From RUG12461 sp045657665 (lineage in GTDB: Bacteria > Bacillota > Clostridia > Lachnospirales > Lachnospiraceae), in assembly GCA_045657665.1 (NCBI GenBank), contig JAZOTN010000015.1:28918-92917 (forward strand): a stretch of 64,000 bases of DNA, read 5' to 3'. The translations under genes were made by a program, and so were the position numbers. The notes beneath the pieces are model-generated. The model was not told where the DNA came from. It worked only from the letters and a program-made list of their open reading frames with translations, and made no database searches. Shown piece by piece: positions 16,773 to 25,751 of the stretch; the stretch's first letter is position 1, and every line of letters begins with the position of its first letter.

Positions 16773-17975
16773 TTATTTCAGCCGTATCCTCTGTATGAGC
16801 GAAATCCCCTCCGCTTTCTTTTCGAATTCGGACTCGCTCATCTCTGTCGTAACAAACCCGATCTCACCGGATATTCCGGCTTCAATCTTTTCAATTTCCC
16901 CGAATGCCGCCCGGATGTCGTTCTCCGAAGATGTCGATCTGACAAGATAACGATACGCCGCACTGCGGTAATCCGCCAGCTCAAGCTTTTTTTCATCCCA
17001 CTGCATCGGAATGTTGCGGGCGGGAGCATGATGCTTCACCATGTCGATCACATCTGCCACAACCGCACTGGCGGTCGGAAGCTTTCCTGCGCCGCTCCCA
17101 TAGAACATCGCGTCTCCGAGCATATTTCCGTGGATCAGGACCGCATTGAACACACCGTTCACCGTGTAAAGCGGATTCTCTTCTCCCACCAGGAACGGAG
17201 CAACAAGAGCCGTATAGGTCTCCCCCGTCTTTTTGCTTGATGCGATCAGGCGGATCCGCCTTCCCAGCTTTTTCGCATAGAGGATATCCTCCGGTGTAAT
17301 CTTTGTAATGCCCTCCGTATGGATATCCTGGAAATCCACCTGATACCCCGCTACAAGCGAAGTCAGGATCGCGATCTTCCTGCAGGCATCATAGCCCTCC
17401 ACATCCGCACTTGGATCACGCTCCGCATAACCGAGATCCTGCGCTTCCTTCAGAACGGCATCGTAACTGTCGCCTTTTTCACTCATGGCGGTCAGCATGT
17501 AGTTCGTGGTACCGTTCAGGATTCCGGAGACTTCCTCGATCACATCGGCAGTCAGTGATTTGTATACGGAACGTATGATCGGGATACCGCCGCCGACAGA
17601 AGCCTCGAACTGAAAATTAATCTCCCGTTCTTTCGCGATCCGGATCAGCTCGGCACCTTTTTCAGCAACCAGAGCTTTATTGGACGTCGTCACGCTTTTT
17701 CCCGCCAGAAGCATCTCCTTAACAAAGGTGTATGCCGGTTCGACACCGCCCATGGTCTCCACCACGATGGCGATCTCCGGATCCTCCGCGATCACCTTAT
17801 AGTCATGAACTACTTTTTTCTCGATCGGATCTCCCGGAAAATCGCGAAGGTCGAGTACATATTTTACCTCAATCGGCTCCCCCGCATGCCCGGCGATGCT
17901 TTCGGAGTTTTTTTCAAGAACCTCGACAACGCCGCTGCCGATGGTCCCGTATCCCATCACTGCTACCTTGATCAT
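16773..17975 (-). CDS. hom: Homoserine dehydrogenase
   Basis: 400 residues. The Rossmann start VAVMGYGTIGSGVVEVL binds NAD(P). The middle has the homoserine dehydrogenase catalytic region with GILNGTTNYMLTAM, DLGYAERDPSADVEGYDACRK-type sequence, and the catalytic Lys region. The last 75 residues look like a short ACT-type regulatory domain. It reduces aspartate semialdehyde to homoserine for threonine and methionine. It is monocistronic by appearance, with a terminator after it and an AT-rich leader that shares 17 bases with the HD-GYP gene leader. No thrB or thrC is adjacent. Confidence 0.96.
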   Translation of the reverse strand: MIKVAVMGYGTIGSGVVEVLEKNSESIAGHAGEPIEVKYVLDLRDFPGDPIEKKVVHDYKVIAEDPEIAIVVETMGGVEPAYTFVKEMLLAGKSVTTSNKALVAEKGAELIRIAKEREINFQFEASVGGGIPIIRSVYKSLTADVIEEVSGILNGTTNYMLTAMSEKGDSYDAVLKEAQDLGYAERDPSADVEGYDACRKIAILTSLVAGYQVDFQDIHTEGITKITPEDILYAKKLGRRIRLIASSKKTGETYTALVAPFLVGEENPLYTVNGVFNAVLIHGNMLGDAMFYGSGAGKLPTASAVVADVIDMVKHHAPARNIPMQWDEKKLELADYRSAAYRYLVRSTSSENDIRAAFGEIEKIEAGISGEIGFVTTEMSESEFEKKAEGISLIQRIRLK

Positions 17976-17993
17976 TCGTTATTATCTCCGTTA

Positions 17994-18010
17994 TTAATTC
18001 CTGTTTTAAC
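17994..18010 (-). repeat. Leader motif GTTAAAACAGGAATTAA, copy before hom
   Basis: 17 bases identical to 4383-4399 upstream of the HD-GYP gene and similar to 1387-1402 upstream of hypB. It lies 18 bases before the hom start. It may be a shared regulatory or promoter-proximal element. Confidence 0.5.
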
Positions 18011-18045
18011 AGTTCATAAATTATTTCTGCATTTAATAATATGCC

Positions 18046-18067
18046 AAAAGCTCCGTGGAGCGTTTTT
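18046..18067 (-). terminator. Terminator after the SPFH gene
   Basis: GCTC-CACG-GAGC stem (18050-18061) flanked by an A-run on one side (18046-18049) and T-run (18063-18067) on the other, so it can act in both directions. It lies between the SPFH stop and the hom leader. Confidence 0.55.
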
Positions 18068-18077
18068 CACATTCCTC

Positions 18078-19328
18078 TTACGGTCTCGGACTTCCGCAAT
18101 TGGAGCAGAACTTTCCGGTATTGACCTGACCGCAGCTGCATGTCCAATCTGCCGCCGGTGCCGGTGCTCCACAGTTGGAGCAGAACTTTCCGGTATTGAC
18201 CTGGCCGCAGCTGCATGTCCAGCTTCCTGCCGCCGGTGCTGCGCCTGCTGCCGGTGCTGCCTGCTGAACCGGTGCTGCCTGCTGAACCGGCGCCTGCTGC
18301 ATCTGCTGTTGCTGCATTTGCTGTTGCTGCATCTGCTGCATCTGCATCTGCTGCATATTGGTCTGGGAAGCTGCTCCCATGAACGCGCCGCCTGCCTGCA
18401 TTCCCATGCCGACACCCATGAAGCCCATAGCCGCACCGTTCGGATTGGAGCCTGCTGCATTGAGGCCCTCTGCGATCTGTCCCTGCACATAACCCTCGCG
18501 GATCGTGGGATCGGAAAGCATCGCGCCCTCGTTTCTCTTATTGATCAGCTTCTGGGACTCTTCGTCGTAGGAAATGCTGGCGATACCGACCGCCTGAACC
18601 TCCATACCGCGCATCTGCTTCCAGTCTTCGTCCAGAGTCTCTGCCATATATTTGCTGAGTTCTCTGCCCTTGCTGGTGACAAACGAGATACGCTCGCCGT
18701 CCGCCGACATCTTGTTGATGGATGCCTGCAGAGCCTCCAAAAACTCCGAGAGATACTGCTCATTGATCTCGCTGATCTCCACCTTCTCTGCGTTACGCGG
18801 GATCGCTTCCGCATAGAACTTCAGCGGATCCGAGATCTTGATGGAATAAGTACCGTGTGCACGGATAAAAAGCTCCGCATTGTAGAAATTATCGAAATAG
18901 TTGACCGGATTCCTTGTTCCGAACTTGATCCCCTTGATCTCCTGCAGATTAATGAAAAACACCTTCTGCGAACTCGGGGTCATGCCGCCGTAACGGACAC
19001 GGTCAAAGGACTCCTTTAAAGCCGCTCCGAACTGTCCGTTGAAAAGTGACGGTGCGGACGCATTGGAAACCTTGTAATAGCCGGGCTCCGCCGTATAATC
19101 GATGACTTTTCCGCCATCGGTCAGGATCATGAACTGATTGTCATATACGTGCACAACGGATCCGTCCGTAATGAAGTCATCATTTCCTTTTTTGTTGGAT
19201 CCTTTCTTGACCTGTACGCCTCTTGTGAATACGGTCTGATCTCCCATCTCATCCGGTTCGATCACATCAATCCAGGAATCCGCAAGTGATCCGCCAATCC
19301 CGTCCAGTACTGCTTTGATAATACCCAT
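18078..19328 (-). CDS. SPFH-domain protein with tandem zinc ribbons
   Basis: 416 residues. The N-terminal part (about 1-270) is an SPFH/virion-core-like domain as in YdjI (LFIRAHGTYSIKISDPLKF; MEVQAVGIASISYDEES). A Met/Gln-rich and Ala/Pro-rich linker (about 320-365) follows. The end carries two nearly identical zinc ribbons, WTCSCGQVNTGKFCSNCG, 25 residues apart. YdjI-like proteins associate with membrane microdomains; no membrane segment is seen here. The duplicated ribbon is nearly identical at the DNA level, so the duplication is recent or kept uniform. It is 42 bases downstream of prfB. Confidence 0.85.
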   Translation of the reverse strand: MGIIKAVLDGIGGSLADSWIDVIEPDEMGDQTVFTRGVQVKKGSNKKGNDDFITDGSVVHVYDNQFMILTDGGKVIDYTAEPGYYKVSNASAPSLFNGQFGAALKESFDRVRYGGMTPSSQKVFFINLQEIKGIKFGTRNPVNYFDNFYNAELFIRAHGTYSIKISDPLKFYAEAIPRNAEKVEISEINEQYLSEFLEALQASINKMSADGERISFVTSKGRELSKYMAETLDEDWKQMRGMEVQAVGIASISYDEESQKLINKRNEGAMLSDPTIREGYVQGQIAEGLNAAGSNPNGAAMGFMGVGMGMQAGGAFMGAASQTNMQQMQMQQMQQQQMQQQQMQQAPVQQAAPVQQAAPAAGAAPAAGSWTCSCGQVNTGKFCSNCGAPAPAADWTCSCGQVNTGKFCSNCGSPRP

Positions 19329-19370
19329 TGTTTTTCCCTCCTGTATATCGTTATTTTCGTATTGTAGCCT

Positions 19371-20505
19371 TTATGAATCTGCAACTTTGCGGTCCGGCCG
19401 CCCGATGGAATCCCATTTCAGATACTGCATGATAAAATAATCGATATCGCCGTCCAGTATCTTGTCCGGATTTCCGCTCTCTGCGCCTGTTCTTAAGTCT
19501 TTTACCATTTTGTACGGCTGGAGCACGTAGGACCGGATCTGGTTTCCCCATCCGATCTCCGTAACCTCGCCTCTGATATCCGCCGCTTTTTCGGCGTTTT
19601 CTTCCCTCCGGAGCAAAAGAAGCTTTGACTTGAGCATCTGCATCGCCTTGTCCTTGTTCTGGAACTGCGAGCGCTCATTCTGACAGGTCACGACAATGCC
19701 GGTCGGAAAATGTGTGATACGGATCGCGGACGATGTTTTGTTGATATGCTGGCCGCCCGCACCGCTGGAGCGGTATGTGTCGATCCGGATATCCTCGTCC
19801 TTTACCTCGATATCGATGTTTTCCTCGATATCCGGCATAACATCACAGGATACAAAGGATGTCTGCCGTTTTCCGGCGGCATTGAAGGGCGAGATCCGAA
19901 CCAGCCTGTGCACGCCCTTTTCGGATTTGAGATAGCCGTATGCGTTCTCTCCGTCAACCTGAAAGGTAACGGATTTGAGGCCGGCTTCTTCTCCGTCCAG
20001 CGTATCCAGGATCTCCACGGAAAAGCCTTTATCCGCGGCCCATCTTGTGTACATCCGGTATAGCATCTGGCACCAGTCACAGCTTTCCGTTCCGCCTGCA
20101 CCCGCATGGAGCGTAACGATCGCGTTATCGCGGTCATATTCGCCGGAAAGGAGCGTTCTCGTCCGGATCATCTCAAACTCTGTTTCAAAAGAGTTCATTG
20201 CCTCTTCCACTTCTGGGATCAGCGCGGGATCCGGATCCTCCTCCCCCATTTCGATCAGGGTTTCGATATCCTCATATTTTGACTCAAGACGCCGGATCAC
20301 CTCCAGGTCATCCTTGTAACTCTTGAGTTCCTTCATTTTCTGCTGGGAAATCTCCGGATCATTCCAGAAGTCCGGCGCTTCCATTTCTCTCTCCAGCTCC
20401 TCGATCTTTCGTTCCTTGACCGCTAAGTTAAAGTGAATCCCTCACTTCCTGCAGGGGGCTTTCGTATGTCCCGAGTTTATACTTGTAAGGATCAAGTTCA
20501 ACCAC
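19371..20505 (-). CDS. prfB: Peptide chain release factor 2 with programmed +1 frameshift
   Basis: The main frame (19371-20384 and its upstream extension) encodes the RF2 body: the anticodon-like SPF in RISPFNAAGKRQ and the GGQ loop SSGAGGQHINKTSS. The N-terminus is in another frame: GTG 20503-20505 starts 25 codons (VVELDPYKYKLGTYESPLQE, then VRDSL) ending at CTT TAA (20428-20433). Slipping +1 on CTT T gives AAC and continues NLAVKERKIEELEREMEAPD into the RF2 body, for 377 residues. The gene follows ctpA, whose stop (20511-20513) overlaps the prfB ribosome site. RF2 reads UAA and UGA, so a stop here makes its synthesis self-limiting. Confidence 0.96.
20427..20433 (-). other. RF2 programmed frameshift site CTTTAAC
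   Basis: The common bacterial site is CTT TGA C; here the in-frame stop is TAA. A Shine-Dalgarno-like GAGGG (20439-20443) lies five bases upstream of CTT, somewhat farther than the three bases in the E. coli gene. The frames on both sides give RF2 family sequence, so this is not a sequencing error in my reading. Confidence 0.9.
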
Positions 20506-20510
20506 TACAG

Positions 20511-21743
20511 TCACCTTCTTTCTATTTCTTTTTTCAATACTTCTATTGCCTTCATAACCTGGTTGTCCAGGGTATAATCATATTCATCATCTTCTTTGCC
20601 GAGGAAATCATACTCCAGCTCGATATCCGGGCTGATGCCTACTCCCTGGATATTTTCACCGCTCGGGGTAAAATACTGCTCTATGGTGAGCTTCACGGCC
20701 GATCCGTCCGTGAGCGGGTAGGTGTTCTGCACCACGCCTTTTCCATAGGTTGTTGTCCCGATGAGCGTTCCGTAATCAAAATCACGGATCGCGCCTGCCA
20801 GAATCTCCGCTGCACTGGCGCTGTTTTCGCTGATCAGAACCGCGATCGGAAGATCCATGAAATGCTCCGCATCGCTGACTTCCTCCTGACGCTTCCCGTA
20901 TTTGTCCTCAGTATAAACGACAACGCCCTCCGGCAGGATCATATCGAGCACCTCTACTGCCGTATGGAAGAGTCCTCCGGGGTTGTAGCGGACATCCAGG
21001 ATCAGTGCCTTCATCCCCTGTGCCGTCAGATCATCCACTGCATCCCTAAACTCCGTGCCGGTGTTTGTCGCAAAACGTGAGATCAGGATGTAACCGATAT
21101 CTCCGTCATACATTTCGTAATCAACAGTCGGAAGTTCGATCTCTTCTCTCGTTACATCAAAGGTCAGAAGCTCTTTTTCGCCTTCCCTGGCGACTTTCAG
21201 CTCCACATCCGTACCTTCTTCTCCGCGGATCTGATCCACAAATTCATCCAGGCTCATGTCCGTCGCTTCGTAGCCGTTGGCGGAAACAATGATGTCATCT
21301 ACCCTAAGGCCCGCCCTGTCCGCGGGGGTACCCTCGTATATGTATACGACCGAAACCATCCCGCTTTCTTCGTCCTTGGTGAGCGTGGCTCCGATTCCGT
21401 AGTATTCTTTGGTAACCTTTTCGACCTGATCTGCATATTCATCCGCCGAGAAGTAGCTGGCATAGGGATCATCGAGGCTTTCCACGAGTCCTTTATAGAG
21501 TCCTTCCTCTTCCGCCTCCTGATCAATCTCCCCAAGATAATGGAGCTGGATCAGACCTTCAATGGCGGAAAGCTTTGCATCCGCATATTCGGAGATTGAG
21601 GACGGTTTCCGGCTTTCCGAAGAAAGCATCCCGCTTCCCTTAAAGACCGCCAGAACGATCAGAAACACAGCCGCTGCAATACATCCGCCGATAATGATCC
21701 CGAGTGCGAAACCCGGTTTCTTTTTATTCAATGGTTCATCCAT
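20511..21743 (-). CDS. ctpA: S41 carboxyl-terminal processing peptidase
   Basis: 410 residues: an N-terminal membrane anchor (about 12-35), a helical region, a PDZ domain (about 105-190; EGTPADRAGLRVDDIIVSANG) and the S41 protease domain with LDVRYNPGGLF, the Ser loop SENSASAAEILAGAI (about 310) and the Lys in TYGKGVVQ (about 335). It is an outer-face serine protease that trims or degrades C-termini. It sits two bases after an M23 hydrolase in the ftsEX operon, so wall hydrolases are plausible targets, as known for Ctp proteases elsewhere; that is inference. Confidence 0.95.
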   Translation of the reverse strand: MDEPLNKKKPGFALGIIIGGCIAAAVFLIVLAVFKGSGMLSSESRKPSSISEYADAKLSAIEGLIQLHYLGEIDQEAEEEGLYKGLVESLDDPYASYFSADEYADQVEKVTKEYYGIGATLTKDEESGMVSVVYIYEGTPADRAGLRVDDIIVSANGYEATDMSLDEFVDQIRGEEGTDVELKVAREGEKELLTFDVTREEIELPTVDYEMYDGDIGYILISRFATNTGTEFRDAVDDLTAQGMKALILDVRYNPGGLFHTAVEVLDMILPEGVVVYTEDKYGKRQEEVSDAEHFMDLPIAVLISENSASAAEILAGAIRDFDYGTLIGTTTYGKGVVQNTYPLTDGSAVKLTIEQYFTPSGENIQGVGISPDIELEYDFLGKEDDEYDYTLDNQVMKAIEVLKKEIERR

Positions 21744-21745
21744 GA

Positions 21746-23062
21746 TTATCCCAAATAATTCCAGGGGGAGACGTATTCACCGTTCAGAGAAACTCCGAAA
21801 TGCAGGTGATTTCCCGTGGAAATCCCGGTGCTTCCGACAAACGCGACCGTATCCCCGGCCGCTACACTCTGCCCCACCGATACATTCAGCGAAGAAGCAT
21901 GCATATAAACCGTCCGGAGACCGGATCCGTGATTGACGATCACATAATTCCCCGCGCCGCTGGAATATCCGGCAAACGTGACTTCACCGGGAGCGGCCGC
22001 GACGATCGCCGAACCGTACGGAGCACCGATATCAATCCCTTTATGGTAAGTAGACGCACCGGCCGTGGGCGAGGTGCGGTATCCGTAATCGCTGGTAACG
22101 CGGTGGCTCGCGGGACATGGCCAGAGAAAAACACCGCCGCTGTAATTTCTTTCTTCGTATGCCTCTCCGGATTCCGCTGCAGCCTTTCTTCTGGCTTCTT
22201 CTCTGGCGATTTCGGCGCGGATCTCGGAAATAACCTCGTTTTGTGCCGCGATCTCATCCTCATAGGCTTCGGCCGTGTTTTCGGCAGCATCTATGTAGGT
22301 ATTGACCTGCATGAGTTCCGAGCGTTTCGCACTTTCCAGAGAAGATACGGTCGCCTTCTGATCCTCCGCGACTTTTTTCAGTTCTTCGAGCTCGGACTTG
22401 TCGGCAAGAAGCTGTTCCTTTTCCCTTGCCAGTTCTTCCTCATAGCTTGCGATCTCAGCTGCCGTCTCCTCATAGGATGTCAGCATATCCCGGTCGTATT
22501 TCGCAAGCTCGTTGATATATTCCATCACGGAAAGAAAATCCGTGATATTTCCCGTTTTCATAAATATGCCGAGAAAATCCGTCGCCTGCGTATTCTCATA
22601 AAGAAACTGTATCCGTTTCTTCATCGCCTCGTATTGATCTGACGCTTTCTTCTCGGCCTTTTCCAGTTTCTTTCCGGTTTCCTCGATGGCGTCCTCCGCT
22701 TCCTCGATCTCGGCATTTTTTGCATCAAGCTGAGCGGTAAGCTCCTCGATCTGTCCGGAAATCGTGGACAGCTGGCCATCCAGTTCCCGCACCCGTGATT
22801 CTATATCACTTTTATTGTCCTCAAGCCCTGCGATCAGCTCCTTTGCCTGGGAAAGCTGCTGCTCCAGCTGGCGGATCTCCGCCTCTGCTTCGGATAGCTT
22901 GGACTGCGAGGCCGCAAGTGAGGCGGACGAAGTATCGGAAACAGTCGTTTTTTGAGGTTCCGCTGTTTCCGTTCCCGCTTCCGCGGCATATAAAGGGCTT
23001 TGCCAAGGCAGCACCAAAGCCGCTGATAAAACCAGTACCCCGGCAAAAAGCCTTTTTTTCAT
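21746..23062 (-). CDS. Coiled-coil M23 peptidoglycan hydrolase (EnvC/PcsB-like role)
   Basis: 438 residues: signal peptide (about 1-26), a long coiled coil (about 45-275, heptad-rich Glu/Lys/Leu) and a C-terminal LytM/M23 domain (about 315-435). Zinc ligands are visible in HKGIDIGAP and HLHFGVS, and YMHASSL is typical. It lies directly after ftsX (three-base gap). FtsEX activates coiled-coil hydrolases or activators of this type during division (EnvC, PcsB, CwlO in known cases). The active-site residues are intact, so it should be a hydrolase in its own right. Confidence 0.93.
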   Translation of the reverse strand: MKKRLFAGVLVLSAALVLPWQSPLYAAEAGTETAEPQKTTVSDTSSASLAASQSKLSEAEAEIRQLEQQLSQAKELIAGLEDNKSDIESRVRELDGQLSTISGQIEELTAQLDAKNAEIEEAEDAIEETGKKLEKAEKKASDQYEAMKKRIQFLYENTQATDFLGIFMKTGNITDFLSVMEYINELAKYDRDMLTSYEETAAEIASYEEELAREKEQLLADKSELEELKKVAEDQKATVSSLESAKRSELMQVNTYIDAAENTAEAYEDEIAAQNEVISEIRAEIAREEARRKAAAESGEAYEERNYSGGVFLWPCPASHRVTSDYGYRTSPTAGASTYHKGIDIGAPYGSAIVAAAPGEVTFAGYSSGAGNYVIVNHGSGLRTVYMHASSLNVSVGQSVAAGDTVAFVGSTGISTGNHLHFGVSLNGEYVSPWNYLG

Positions 23063-23065
23063 AGA

Positions 23066-23974
23066 CTATACCTTCAAGTGACGGCGCACGGAGATCGCGC
23101 TGCCGATCAGACCGATACCGACACCCATAATGAGCGCTGCCGGGATCAGAATACGGAAGATCTGTTCTCCGGAAAGGAACTTAAGCATGGAACTGATAAA
23201 GCTGAACCGTTCTCCGATATACTGTACAATCCCGTCATAAAGGTAATAAAGAACCACGAGCGGGATCGCTGATCCGATGATACCGATCAGAAGACCCTCT
23301 ACGATAAACGGCGCACGTACAAAGAAGTCTGTTGCACCAATCAGCTTCATGACCGCGATCTCTTCCTTCCGGACAGAAATACCGACATTGACGGTATTGC
23401 TGATCAGGAAAACCGCTACCGCAAAAAGGATCGCGATAATGCCGATGGAAATGTATTTGATCAGCGTATTCAGGTCTGTCAGTGTTTTTGCGGCATCCTC
23501 CGACTGGTGCACCTCCCGGACTCCCGGTGTTGATTCCAGGAACGATACCAGCGCATCCTGCAAAGAAACATCCGAAAGATAGATCTCATAGTGAGCGGAA
23601 TTTGCTAGAGGATTATCTGATTCAAAGCCCTCAGCGAGCTCCTCATGTCCCTCGAAATAATCGCCCTTGAACTGATCCCAGGCCATCTCTGCCGTAATGA
23701 AATTGCACTCGGCCACTTCCGGTCTCCGCTCGATCTGTTCGCCGATCGATGCAATCTCCGAATCCGGAAGCCCGTTTTCGAAGAAGACGGTGACAGCCAC
23801 GCCTTCCTCTGCCGATTTCACCGTATCCTGGAAATTCGTCACGATCATATAGAAAAGCCCGAACAAAAAAATACAGGCAGCCATCGTCGCAATGGAAGCC
23901 AGCGAAAACAGCTTATTTCTCCAGATATTCTTGACGCCCTGCTGCAGCGAATAAAAAAAGGAATTAATTTTCAT
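23066..23974 (-). CDS. ftsX: Cell division permease FtsX
   Basis: 302 residues with the FtsX layout: cytoplasmic start (SLQQGVKNIWRNKLFSLASI), membrane segment 1 (about 25-45), an extracytoplasmic domain (about 50-170; FFENGLPDSEIASIGEQIE), then three membrane segments. It pairs with FtsE to relay ATP-driven shape changes to extracellular wall hydrolases. It overlaps ftsE by 11 bases and is followed at once by the M23 hydrolase. Confidence 0.96.
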   Translation of the reverse strand: MKINSFFYSLQQGVKNIWRNKLFSLASIATMAACIFLFGLFYMIVTNFQDTVKSAEEGVAVTVFFENGLPDSEIASIGEQIERRPEVAECNFITAEMAWDQFKGDYFEGHEELAEGFESDNPLANSAHYEIYLSDVSLQDALVSFLESTPGVREVHQSEDAAKTLTDLNTLIKYISIGIIAILFAVAVFLISNTVNVGISVRKEEIAVMKLIGATDFFVRAPFIVEGLLIGIIGSAIPLVVLYYLYDGIVQYIGERFSFISSMLKFLSGEQIFRILIPAALIMGVGIGLIGSAISVRRHLKV

Positions 23975-24626
23975 CTTCTACCACAATACCCTTCTGAATC
24001 GTTATGACACGTTTATCCATTGCCTTTACGATCTCCATGTTATGAGTCACAACGAGTACAGTTGTTCCGCGTTTATTGATCTCGGACAAAAGTCGCATGA
24101 TCTCCCATGCGTTCTTGTTGTCCAGGTTTCCGGTAGGCTCATCCGCAAGCAGGATCTTCGGTTCGTTCACAAGGGCACGCGCTATGGCAACTCTTTGCTG
24201 CTCTCCTCCGGAAAGCTGTCTGGGCTTACTCTTATACTTTGCGGCAAGACCCACCAGGGAAAGCATCCTCGGAACGTTCTTTTTGATCCTGCGGCCCGGT
24301 GTTCCGACAACACGCTGGGCAAATGCCACGTTCTCATATACATTTCTGTCTTTTAACAAGCGGAAATCCTGAAACACAACGCCGACATTCCTGCGGTATT
24401 TCGGGATCTTCCTTCTCCTGATCTTATTCAGTTGCTGACCGTTTACGGTGATCGTTCCGCTGGTCGGTTCCAGTTCCTTGAGAAGGAGCTTGATCAGAGT
24501 CGATTTTCCGGAACCACTGTCGCCCACCAGGAAGACGAATTCTCCCTCCTTAATGCTGAGACTCACGTCATTCAGTGCAGGAACCCCTGCTGCATAGGAT
24601 TTTGACACGTGACTGAGGTGTATCAC
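23964..24626 (-). CDS. ftsE: Cell division ATP-binding protein FtsE
   Basis: 220 residues. ABC ATPase with Walker A GDSGSGKST (about 36), Q-loop VFQDFRLL, signature LSGGEQQRVAIARAL and Walker B ILLADEPTG. The sequence SYAAGVPALNDVSLSI is typical of FtsE. It forms the ATPase half of FtsEX at the septum. It is 11 bases downstream of the CdaR-like regulator, so it is co-transcribed with it. Confidence 0.97.
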   Translation of the reverse strand: MIHLSHVSKSYAAGVPALNDVSLSIKEGEFVFLVGDSGSGKSTLIKLLLKELEPTSGTITVNGQQLNKIRRRKIPKYRRNVGVVFQDFRLLKDRNVYENVAFAQRVVGTPGRRIKKNVPRMLSLVGLAAKYKSKPRQLSGGEQQRVAIARALVNEPKILLADEPTGNLDNKNAWEIMRLLSEINKRGTTVLVVTHNMEIVKAMDKRVITIQKGIVVEDEN

Positions 24627-24637
24627 TTTTGAACCTC

Positions 24638-25729
24638 CTAATAATCCAATGTTTCCATATACTTCATATATTTGACGACCATCAGCGCGATCTTGAACGT
24701 GATCGCATCCTCGAAGACACGAAGATCCAGCCCCGTGCTCTTTTGGAGCTTATCGAGCCGGTAAACAAGCGTATTCCGGTGGATATACAGCTGTCTCGAG
24801 GTCTCTGAAACGTTGAGGCTGTTTTCGAAAAACTTGTTGATCGTGATCAGCGTTTCCTCATCAAACTCGTCCGGCGATCTCCCGTCGAAGATTTCCTTTA
24901 TGAACATCCGGCAGAGCGGAAGCGGAAGCTGGTAGATCAGCCTGCCGATCCCAAGCTGTGAATATGCGATGATATTCTGCTCTTCAAAAAAGATCTTTCC
25001 GACATCCAGCGCCATCTTGGCCTCTTTATAGGACGCGGACACTTCGCGGATCTCGTTCGCGACCGTTCCGTAGGCGATATACACCTCTGCCGAGGGATCT
25101 GTGCTTCGGAACACTGATAGAATGGATTCTGCCGTTTTTCTCTGACTCTCGGCATCATCACCATCCGTCAGTTCCTTGACGACGATCACATCTTTCTCAT
25201 CCACCGCCGTCACGAAATCATGCGTTTTCCCGCCGAAAAGGCTCCTGACGCGGTCAAGATCGTTTGCATCCTTCTCATGGCTTGTCTCAATGATGTATAC
25301 GATCCGTTTTACGTCGGTATCGATATGAAGCTTCTTCGCGCGGTTATAAATATCAACAAGAAGAAGGTTGTCCAGTAAAAGGTTCTTGATAAAGTTGTCC
25401 TTATCAAAGCGTTCTTTGTACGCAACGAGGAGATTTTCGATCTGGAAGCACACCACGCGTCCGATCATATACGCTTCTTCGCTTTCTCCTCCGGCAAGCA
25501 GGATATACTCCAGCTGATGATCATCAAATACCTTGAAAAACTGAAAGCCCTGCACAACCTGGCTGTCAGCCGCAGATCCGATAAAAGAAACCGCTGCCTC
25601 GGTATAATTCTCCGCCTCCTGAAATGTCGTTGCAAGAACCTTTCCCTCCGCATCCATGACGCAGAGCTCCGAATGAGTGATCCCCTTCAGACCGTCTATC
25701 GTGTTTTGAAGTATCTGGTTTGAAATCAT
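24638..25729 (-). CDS. CdaR/PucR-type regulator
   Basis: 363 residues. The N-terminal 110 residues look like a small-molecule sensing domain, the middle holds the GGDEF-like CdaR region (about 150-290), and the end is the PucR-type helix-turn-helix (about 300-358; NVSETSRQLYIHRNTLVYRLDKLQ). CdaR relatives regulate sugar diacid or purine use, but this copy is the second gene of a likely division operon (22 bases after the WecG-like gene, 11 before ftsE). A housekeeping or envelope role is possible. The ligand is unknown. Confidence 0.88.
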   Translation of the reverse strand: MISNQILQNTIDGLKGITHSELCVMDAEGKVLATTFQEAENYTEAAVSFIGSAADSQVVQGFQFFKVFDDHQLEYILLAGGESEEAYMIGRVVCFQIENLLVAYKERFDKDNFIKNLLLDNLLLVDIYNRAKKLHIDTDVKRIVYIIETSHEKDANDLDRVRSLFGGKTHDFVTAVDEKDVIVVKELTDGDDAESQRKTAESILSVFRSTDPSAEVYIAYGTVANEIREVSASYKEAKMALDVGKIFFEEQNIIAYSQLGIGRLIYQLPLPLCRMFIKEIFDGRSPDEFDEETLITINKFFENSLNVSETSRQLYIHRNTLVYRLDKLQKSTGLDLRVFEDAITFKIALMVVKYMKYMETLDY

Positions 25730-25751
25730 ACCCCTTCCCCCCCGTACTCCT

